A stretch of 46,428 bases of DNA from Paenibacillus naphthalenovorans (GTDB lineage Bacteria > Bacillota > Bacilli > Paenibacillales > NBRC-103111), in contig NZ_FNDY01000034.1 in NCBI RefSeq assembly GCF_900099895.1, forward strand, positions 1-46,428, in the 5' to 3' direction. The notes beneath the pieces were generated by a model, which did no database searches, was not told the origin of the DNA, and saw only the letters and a list, made by a program, of their open reading frames with translations. A program made the position numbers and the translations under genes. This document shows, one piece after another, positions 44,820-46,428 of the stretch (positions within the stretch are counted from its first letter, which is position 1; each line of letters opens with the position of its first letter).

Positions 44820-46370
44820 ATGGAACGAGTAGCAATATATCTCCGAAAAAGCCGTGCAGACATGGAAGCAGAAATGCGCGGCGAGGGAGAAACATTAGCC
44901 AAGCATAAAAAAGCGCTGCTTCGGTTTGCGAAAGAGCGAAATTTAAATATCATCAAGATTCGTGAGGAAATTGTATCCGGAGAATCCCTTCTTCATCGAC
45001 CTGAAATGCAAGAATTACTACGGGAAGTAGACTCAGGATTGTACGACGGAGTTCTCGTAATGGATATGGATCGGTTAGGCCGCGGAAACATGCAGGAACA
45101 AGGATTGATACTAGAGACGTTCAGAAATGCGAATACACTTATTATAACGCCTCTCAAGACATATGACCTGCGTAATGAAATGGATGAAACTATGTCCGAG
45201 TTTCAGGCATTCTTTGCGCGGCACGAACTCAAAACGATAACTCGCCGGATGCAGGGCGGGCGTAAACGTTCCGTTCAGGAAGGAAACTATATTGCCACAC
45301 GGCCACCATACGGATATCAGATTCATAAGACGGATCGTGAGCGCTTCTTGGTACCGGATCCAGAACAGGCGAATATTGTGCGACTAATCTTTGATTGGTA
45401 CGCCAACGGGATTGAAGTGAATGGTAAACGTGAGAAAGTAGGGGCAAATAAGATCGCGCTTGAATTGAACAAGTTTTGCAGAACTTATACAGGTGGCCTT
45501 TGGAAATCATCATCTGTTTTAAATATAATCAAAAACCCCGTTTACATTGGCAGAATACAATGGGGCCGAAAAGAACAGAAGAAATCCACCACCCCAGGAA
45601 AACAACGGGATATCAAGTCAAGGCCGAAAGAAGAGTGGATAGACGCTAAAGGGAAGCATGAACCACTAATTAGTGAAGAGCTATTCAACCAAGCTCAGAA
45701 AATATTAAAAGGAAAGTATCACGTGCCGTATCAGCTAGAAAACGGTATAACCAACCCTCTCGCCGGTTTAATTCGGTGTGGATACTGTAACTCATCCATG
45801 GTACTTAGACCGTATACTAACCAACCTGCACATATCAAGTGTTATAACCAATTTTGCGTTAATAGATCATCCAGGGCGGCGTATGTAGAGGAAAAGCTAC
45901 TTTGGAGTTTGGAGCAATGGTTGGCTCAACTCAAGATCGAACTAAAGGAGCGAAAAAATTCACCAAACATGGGTGTTGAAGCTAGGCAAACTGCTCTGAA
46001 AACATTAGAACGTGAATTGAGCGATACAGAAAAACAAAAAGGTAGTCTCCACGACTACCTCGAAAAAGGGATCTACAGTATCGAAACTTACCTAGAACGA
46101 TCTAAGATATTGGCAGAACGTACAGAATCGATTAAACAGGCGATTGAAAAAATAAAATCTGAGATACAGAATGAAATGACTAGGGCGAACAAAAAAACAA
46201 ATATCGTCCCTAAGATCAAATCAATATTAAAATTATATCATAAGACCAAGGACCCGGCAAAGAAAAACGAAATGTTGAAGTCCATTGTTGATTTTGCTGT
46301 TTACCGAAAAGAGAAGTGGCAAAGGAACGATCAGTTCGTGCTTGAACTTCATCCAAGCATAGAGAGATAA
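44820..46370 (+). CDS. int: Large serine integrase
   Basis: 516 aa. The resolvase domain has the nucleophile Ser11 in IYLRKSRADME and the LVMDMDRLGRG helix (~79-89). The recombinase domain is at about 155-300 (GYQIHKTDRERFLVPDPEQA). A zinc ribbon has Cys320, Cys323, Cys341 and Cys346, and a long coiled coil lies at about 375-470. It integrates the phage at a short core site; with its directionality factor it excises it. The start at 44820 lies 6 bases after AAAGGAGG. The attachment site begins 41 bases after its stop. Confidence 0.93.
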   Translation: MERVAIYLRKSRADMEAEMRGEGETLAKHKKALLRFAKERNLNIIKIREEIVSGESLLHRPEMQELLREVDSGLYDGVLVMDMDRLGRGNMQEQGLILETFRNANTLIITPLKTYDLRNEMDETMSEFQAFFARHELKTITRRMQGGRKRSVQEGNYIATRPPYGYQIHKTDRERFLVPDPEQANIVRLIFDWYANGIEVNGKREKVGANKIALELNKFCRTYTGGLWKSSSVLNIIKNPVYIGRIQWGRKEQKKSTTPGKQRDIKSRPKEEWIDAKGKHEPLISEELFNQAQKILKGKYHVPYQLENGITNPLAGLIRCGYCNSSMVLRPYTNQPAHIKCYNQFCVNRSSRAAYVEEKLLWSLEQWLAQLKIELKERKNSPNMGVEARQTALKTLERELSDTEKQKGSLHDYLEKGIYSIETYLERSKILAERTESIKQAIEKIKSEIQNEMTRANKKTNIVPKIKSILKLYHKTKDPAKKNEMLKSIVDFAVYRKEKWQRNDQFVLELHPSIER

Positions 46371-46411
46371 ACCATTGCGGTTCTAAGGAAAATTATCAAC
46401 ACGGATAAGGA

Positions 46412-46428
46412 GTAAATGTTAATTCATT
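46412..46428. other. Right attachment half-site (attR side)
   Basis: GTAAATGTTAA then TTCATT, the last six bases matching 1-6. Together with the left end it restores GTAAATGTTAATTCATTTAC. Confidence 0.7.

Overview
The window reads as a complete temperate phage genome (prophage), about 46.4 kb, from a low-GC Gram-positive host, most likely Paenibacillus or a close relative. The host call rests on prophage proteins I recall from Paenibacillus (the Cys-poor 94-aa protein at 131-415, the copper-amine-oxidase-type stalk domain protein at 9600-10175), on Gram-positive style ribosome binding sites, and on a large serine integrase. No database was searched. Both ends carry the same 6-mer (TTCATT, 1-6 and 46423-46428). 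Joining the ends rebuilds a symmetric site, GTAAATG-TTAATT-CATTTAC, beside the integrase gene, so the window seems cut exactly at attL and attR.

Layout. 1-1610: divergent small genes with a palindromic operator, ending in a terminator. 1609-23985 (minus strand): late operon. Read in transcription order it has two tiny membrane peptides, terminase small and large subunits, three small genes, portal, two small genes, scaffold, decoration protein, major capsid, a cluster of small and adhesin-like genes, a beta-helix tailspike, a connector protein, a P22 gp10-like stabilisation protein, a tail protein, ejection proteins including a transglycosylase and a 1472-aa giant, then holin and amidase. There is no tape-measure, sheath or tail-tube gene, so the particle is probably short-tailed (podovirus-like, with P22-like gene order). 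The late operon is interrupted by five intrinsic terminators and by an opposite-strand holin-like toxin gene.

24064-25178 (plus strand): a three-gene accessory operon. It starts in an 18-bp inverted repeat holding two overlapping, face-to-face sigma-A promoters. 25282-40575 (minus strand): early operon with Cro-like and ORF6N/ORF6C regulators, many small proteins, a Rad52-type annealing protein, a PD-(D/E)XK nuclease, SSB, two HNH proteins, a DnaD-like initiator, a DnaC-like loader, a dUTPase, RusA, and a late-activator-like HTH protein at the end. Five copies of a roughly 42-bp non-coding repeat sit between genes in 24.0-37.3 kb.

40576-42622: the lysogeny switch. A short repressor without a cleavage domain faces Cro across four GATTC-N5-GAATC operators. 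Convergent to the repressor is a 49-aa gene whose promoter overlaps a LexA (DinR)-type box, suggesting SOS induction by a small antirepressor. Lysogenic-conversion genes follow. 42624-44757: an ISL3-family element with 25-bp inverted repeats and a perfect 8-bp target duplication. It carries two passenger genes (YopX family and a Cys-rich protein) translationally coupled to the transposase. 44820-46370: serine integrase, then the attachment site.
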